Assembly: GCF_910588715.1 (NCBI RefSeq)
Contig: NZ_CAJURG010000004.1
Location: 127,409 to 135,307, forward strand
Length of the DNA: 7,899 nucleotides
Direction: 5' to 3'
Source: an uncultured Clostridium sp.
GTDB lineage: Bacteria > Bacillota > Clostridia > Clostridiales > Clostridiaceae
Part shown: piece by piece, positions 5,228 to 7,899 of the stretch
How positions within the stretch are numbered: the stretch's first letter is position 1
Layout of the letters: every line of letters starts with the position of its first letter
Made by a program: the position numbers and the translations under genes
Notes under the pieces: generated by a model
Seen by the model: the letters and a program-made list of their open reading frames with translations, nothing else
Databases searched by the model: none
What the model was told of the DNA's origin: nothing

Positions 5228-6640
5228 TTATATTTCTTTAAATTCCTTAATTCTGCCTGAAACTATATTAGAATTTTTTGAATCATCTACTATCTCAGTA
5301 ATTTTTCTATCTAATTCTCTAGATAATATTTGCACTATTTTCTCATTACAATAAGCTCCATGGCAGTTTCCAAAACCAGCACCAGTTCTTCTCTTAACTC
5401 CTTTAACAGTTCTAGCACCTAAAGGTCTTCTAATAGAATCAACAATTTCTCCCTCTGTAACATTATTACACATACATACTATCTTTCCATAACGTTTATC
5501 TAACTTAATAACTTCATTGATTTCATCTTTATTCATTTCTCTAAATCTATAAAACTCTCTTCTCTTATCAATAAAGTTCCTTTTTAACTTACAATTTAAA
5601 TTACTACTAATAGTATCACATAACATTTTTGCTATAGCTGGTGCTAATGTAACCTTTCCATAGTGAGTTCCTATTACACTAATATAACCTTTTTCTATTT
5701 TTTCATCATCTATTTCAATAGAATCTTTATCATAACTTTCTCTAAATAAATTATTTATGTTTCCTTTATTTATTCCTTTTAATAATTTAGATGCATATCT
5801 TAAATTATCATCTAAACTTGTTTTGTCAATACTTTTTATTCCAATAAGAGATCCACCATTTAAAACTGGAGTAGATACAACAAATGTATCTTTATCAAAA
5901 GTTTTTGTAACAATTCTTTCTAACTTATTTTCATAATTATCATCAAGTAAAATATAACTCATATTTTTGAAGGAATTTACTCCATCCTCGGAGTCTTTTT
6001 CCTCAACTACACCTTTTTCATTTATATATATCTCATTTGCGATTGTATTAATAACAACCTTACATGAAAATTTATTTTTATTAGTTACAACTCTAAAACC
6101 TTTTGTAACATTTTGAATTGTTAAAACTTCTTCTTCTAATCTAAAATTAACTCCATTATCAAAAGCAACCTCGGCATATGCAATTGCTAAATCATATGGA
6201 GCAACTAATGCAACATTTTGAGAATATAATCCCTTTTTAACCTCATCATTGATATTAGGTTCTATTTCATATATTTCATCAGGTTCGATTAAATATACAC
6301 CATCAATTCCTCGCCTTATAGCTCTTTCATACATTTCTCTTAATTTAATTACACCATTATCATCATTAACTACTCTTAATGAACCTATTCTTTTAAAAGG
6401 AACATTAAATTTTTCACATAAGTCTTCTAATAATATATTTCCTATATACTCTAACCCAGCCATTACAGTATTAGAGGTTTCTGAGCCATCATATACTATA
6501 GAAGTATTCACAAATGAAATATCATCTGCTATATCAAACTCTTTTTCAATTACTGCTATATTTAAATTATATTTAGATAATTCATAAGCAACAGCACATC
6601 CTATTATACCGCCACCTAAAACTAAAACATCATAATCCAT
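5228..6640 (-). CDS. diverged GlpA-like FAD-dependent oxidoreductase with C-terminal BFD [2Fe-2S] domain
   Basis: The 470 residues have the two-domain plan of anaerobic glycerol-3-phosphate dehydrogenase-like flavoproteins of clostridia. The N-terminal DAO fold carries the FAD site GGGIIG (9-14) and the ribose-binding Glu33 (VIEKE). The BFD-type domain has Cys389-x-Cys391 and Cys426-x4-Cys431, with VTEGEIVDSIRR and VKRRTGAG between them. Family motifs that look lost include the SGIVHAG active-site segment (here TSIVYDG), the NAAG FAD loop before the mid-domain (here NTIA), and the SGLRP region before the final FAD contact. FAD and cluster binding are therefore plausible, but glycerol-3-phosphate is an unsafe substrate call. 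It starts 17 nt after niaR with an AGGGGA site and is followed by the short DUF1667 gene. The small pyridine-nucleotide flavoprotein usually placed between these two is absent. No signal peptide or membrane segment is seen. Confidence 0.8.
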   Translation of the reverse strand: MDYDVLVLGGGIIGCAVAYELSKYNLNIAVIEKEFDIADDISFVNTSIVYDGSETSNTVMAGLEYIGNILLEDLCEKFNVPFKRIGSLRVVNDDNGVIKLREMYERAIRRGIDGVYLIEPDEIYEIEPNINDEVKKGLYSQNVALVAPYDLAIAYAEVAFDNGVNFRLEEEVLTIQNVTKGFRVVTNKNKFSCKVVINTIANEIYINEKGVVEEKDSEDGVNSFKNMSYILLDDNYENKLERIVTKTFDKDTFVVSTPVLNGGSLIGIKSIDKTSLDDNLRYASKLLKGINKGNINNLFRESYDKDSIEIDDEKIEKGYISVIGTHYGKVTLAPAIAKMLCDTISSNLNCKLKRNFIDKRREFYRFREMNKDEINEVIKLDKRYGKIVCMCNNVTEGEIVDSIRRPLGARTVKGVKRRTGAGFGNCHGAYCNEKIVQILSRELDRKITEIVDDSKNSNIVSGRIKEFKEI

Positions 6641-6657
6641 AATTCAATTCCCCTAAT

Positions 6658-7167
6658 TTATAAAATAAAACCATTTTCCTTTAACTCTTCTTTTATAAGA
6701 TCCATATTTTCAACAGAATCAGCAGAAATTGTATGAAGATGTACTCCATTAGTCAATATAGATAATGGCTTTGCATTTATTTGTTTTAATGAATTTTTAA
6801 ATTTATTTAAATCGTTCAGATTCTTTATCATTAAAATACCTTTTATTTCTCCATATAAAGGATGTTCCACTATTACATCTTCTATTATTCCACCATATTT
6901 AACAACTATCTCAAGTTCTTTAATAACATCTTCATCATTATGATTTACTGCAATAATAGATTTTACTCTATTACTACTATCATCATTAACCATATATCCA
7001 TCTGGAGTTGCTATTATATTTGTTCCCTTAGCTCTTAAAATAGCTATATCCTTAACTATTATTTGTCTAGTTACATTAAAAGTTTCAGCTAATGTTGTCC
7101 CTTTAATAGCGCCCTTTTCTCTAATTAATATTTTTATAATGCCATTTCTTCTTTCATCAGCCTTCAT
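6658..7167 (-). CDS. niaR: niacin-responsive transcriptional repressor NiaR (HTH + 3H domain)
   Basis: NiaR (YrxA) represses NAD biosynthesis and niacin uptake genes when nicotinic acid is bound. The 169 residues contain an N-terminal winged helix (about 5-60; recognition region TLAETFNVTRQIIVKDIAIL) and the C-terminal 3H domain (about 70-168). The metal and ligand residues are in place: His76, Glu84 (the +8 spacing seen in the Thermotoga 3H protein), His102 in VEHPLYGE, and His143/His145 in GVHLHTI. The ATG is 15 nt after the HD gene, with a GGGGTGA ribosome binding site, and the oxidoreductase follows 17 nt later, so it is the second gene of a four-gene operon. No niacin transporter or nad gene lies in the window; the regulator may act elsewhere and on its own operon. 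Confidence 0.93.
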   Translation of the reverse strand: MKADERRNGIIKILIREKGAIKGTTLAETFNVTRQIIVKDIAILRAKGTNIIATPDGYMVNDDSSNRVKSIIAVNHNDEDVIKELEIVVKYGGIIEDVIVEHPLYGEIKGILMIKNLNDLNKFKNSLKQINAKPLSILTNGVHLHTISADSVENMDLIKEELKENGFIL

Positions 7168-7182
7168 AATTCACCCCATAAA

Positions 7183-7677
7183 TTAATTTCTATTGTCACT
7201 TTCCTTTATTATATCTAATAACTTATTATTTATCTTATTGCTATGATGATACCTTACAGTATCTAAAAATTCTTTATCATATATATTAAAATGCTTTAAT
7301 ATATTAGCCCCCTTTTCTGCATGATTATAATAAGCATCTATAGCTTTAATTCCATCATACTTTTTTAACTTTCCTTTAGTAATTTTATTTAATATTACAA
7401 GTACAGATTTTTCAATAATATTCAATCCATATTCACTTTTTCCTATGTCATGTAATAATCCAACCTTAGCAACTCTATTTAAATTTATACTCTTTTCTTT
7501 TGATAAATTTACAGCGTCTTTACTAACTCTAATACAATGTTGCTTATCTATCTTTTTTAGTTTATTAAATAATTTTCTTTCTTTTTTATTTAAAAATTTA
7601 TTTACATATTCAGTATCAATATCTTCCGATAGTGATTTTAATGCCCAAATAAATTGCTTTACCCTATATAAAGACAT
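7183..7677 (-). CDS. HDIG/HD-domain metal-dependent phosphohydrolase, substrate unknown
   Basis: The 164 residues form a stand-alone HD domain. The metal ligands appear in the expected order: His47 (KQHCIRVS), His76-Asp77 in LLHDIGK, His119 in YNHAEKGANIL, His144/His145 in VRYHHS, and Asp161 near the C terminus. The extra histidines resemble HDIG/HD-GYP proteins with more than one metal, but the GYP loop is missing, so cyclic-di-GMP hydrolysis cannot be claimed; a nucleotide or other phosphoester substrate is possible. The first 40 residues are a basic helical lead-in with no signal peptide. The ATG is the most upstream start available (a TGA lies in frame 9 nt before it), although its best Shine-Dalgarno (AAGGTG) is unusually far away, about 12-14 nt. 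It is the first gene of the niaR operon. Confidence 0.85.
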   Translation of the reverse strand: MSLYRVKQFIWALKSLSEDIDTEYVNKFLNKKERKLFNKLKKIDKQHCIRVSKDAVNLSKEKSINLNRVAKVGLLHDIGKSEYGLNIIEKSVLVILNKITKGKLKKYDGIKAIDAYYNHAEKGANILKHFNIYDKEFLDTVRYHHSNKINNKLLDIIKESDNRN

Positions 7678-7713
7678 ATAAATAATTCACACCTTATCCT
7701 TTAACATATATTG

Positions 7714-7760
7714 TTATAAACATACATATTTATAATACCACTATTAGAAATAAATTTAAA
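7714..7760 (-). promoter_or_regulatory. probable promoter of the HD-niaR operon with overlapping inverted repeat
   Basis: On the minus strand TATTAT (7737-7732) is preceded by TGG, giving an extended -10; the -35 is a weak TTTAAA (7760-7755) at 17 nt. The start would be near 7725, about 48 nt before the HD gene. An inverted repeat TTATAAA-(8 nt)-TTTATAA (7714-7735) covers the -10 and start site and could be an operator. The region is so AT-rich that chance is a real alternative. Confidence 0.45.
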
Positions 7761-7778
7761 ATATTAAAATATACTTTG

Positions 7779-7793
7779 TTTAGTAATACTAAA
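7779..7793. repeat. 15-bp perfect palindrome upstream of the HD-niaR operon
   Basis: TTTAGTA-A-TACTAAA is a perfect 7-bp dyad around one base. It lies about 20 bp upstream of the presumed -35 and about 100 bp before the HD gene, in otherwise featureless AT-rich sequence. It is too compact for a transcription terminator. A regulator binding site, possibly for NiaR itself, is conceivable, but I do not recognise it as a known NiaR box. Confidence 0.4.
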
Positions 7794-7825
7794 TTATAAT
7801 TCTAAATAAAATAATTTTTTAATGC

Positions 7826-7856
7826 AAAAAAAGCTACGATTTATATCGTAGCTTTT
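7826..7856 (-). terminator. intrinsic terminator of the tRNA-Ala transcript
   Basis: On the minus strand AGCUACGAU (7853-7845) pairs with AUCGUAGCU (7840-7832) around AUAA, extended by A-U pairs, and is followed by a U run (7832-7826). The hairpin begins directly after the CCA end of the tRNA, so it closes the tRNA transcription unit and isolates the HD-niaR operon from it. Confidence 0.88.
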
Positions 7857-7899
7857 GGTGGAGGTAAAGGGATTCGAACCCTTGACCCCTTGCGTGCAA
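7856..7899 (-). tRNA. tRNA-Ala(UGC), 3' part (5' part lies outside the window)
   Basis: Read on the minus strand from 7899: TTGCAC is the end of the anticodon loop with anticodon TGC. GCAAG (3' anticodon stem) and variable loop GGGTC follow. The T arm is AAGGG-TTCGAAT-CCCTT, then come acceptor strand TACCTCC, discriminator A (7859) and an encoded CCA (7858-7856). The anticodon and discriminator A identify alanine. The D arm and 5' acceptor strand are not in the window. Confidence 0.93.

Noticed and set aside
5002..5241. Plus-strand open frame resembling a small hydrophobic membrane protein
   Set aside because: It is antisense to the short DUF1667 gene; the hydrophobicity comes from reading AT-rich codons backwards, and the minus-strand gene has a strong ribosome binding site and a family match.
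6249..6587. Plus-strand open frame inside the oxidoreductase
   Set aside because: It is rich in serine, isoleucine and threonine as expected for an antisense frame and overlaps the conserved FAD domain of the real gene.
7445..7681. Plus-strand open frame opposite the HD gene
   Set aside because: It is antisense to the HDIG motif region, phenylalanine- and leucine-rich, with no ribosome binding site.

Overview
The window is AT-rich (roughly 70% A+T or more). Every gene I can support lies on the minus strand, so transcription runs from high to low coordinates. The AT bias, strong GGAGG-type ribosome binding sites, consensus sigma-A promoters, a T-box leader, encoded tRNA CCA and protein sequences typical of clostridia point to a Firmicute of the class Clostridia, most likely Clostridium sensu stricto. 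I see no phage, transposon or CRISPR content.

In transcription order: (1) the 3' half of a tRNA-Ala(UGC) gene at the right edge (7856-7899), followed by an intrinsic terminator. (2) A four-gene operon at 7677-4989: an HDIG/HD-domain phosphohydrolase, the niacin-responsive repressor NiaR, a diverged GlpA-like FAD oxidoreductase with a C-terminal [2Fe-2S] BFD domain, and a 74-residue DUF1667 protein that keeps only the C-terminal half of its family and has no cysteine cluster. The gaps are 14-17 nt and most genes have good ribosome binding sites. (3) A serine T-box leader (specifier AGC, acceptor-pairing bulge UGGC) with its own promoter, controlling serS and closed by a strong terminator. (4) A pantothenate operon: a Rossmann/DUF2520 ketopantoate reductase (PanG type) followed by panB, panC and panD, ending at a terminator. 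(5) The 5' end of a tRNA-Ser gene at the left edge with its own near-perfect promoter.

The pan operon supplies every step from 2-ketoisovalerate and aspartate to pantothenate: PanB makes ketopantoate, the PanG-type reductase makes pantoate, PanD makes beta-alanine and PanC joins them. The classical panE is absent and the DUF2520 gene stands in its place. The operon has a leader of about 105-120 nt with two small hairpins carrying bulged A residues, reminiscent of the pan RNA motif, and then a 10-bp hairpin that fully hides a near-perfect Shine-Dalgarno sequence. The first ATG of the reductase frame lies inside that hairpin, which suggests translation really begins at a non-AUG codon (AUA or AUU) a few bases downstream.

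The other part worth a second look is the HD-niaR-oxidoreductase-DUF1667 operon. The oxidoreductase has lost several substrate-side motifs of its family but keeps its FAD and Fe-S motifs. Its partner is shortened, and the flavoprotein that normally sits between them is missing. Linked to a niacin sensor, this looks like a repurposed redox module rather than a glycerol-3-phosphate dehydrogenase; its function is unknown.
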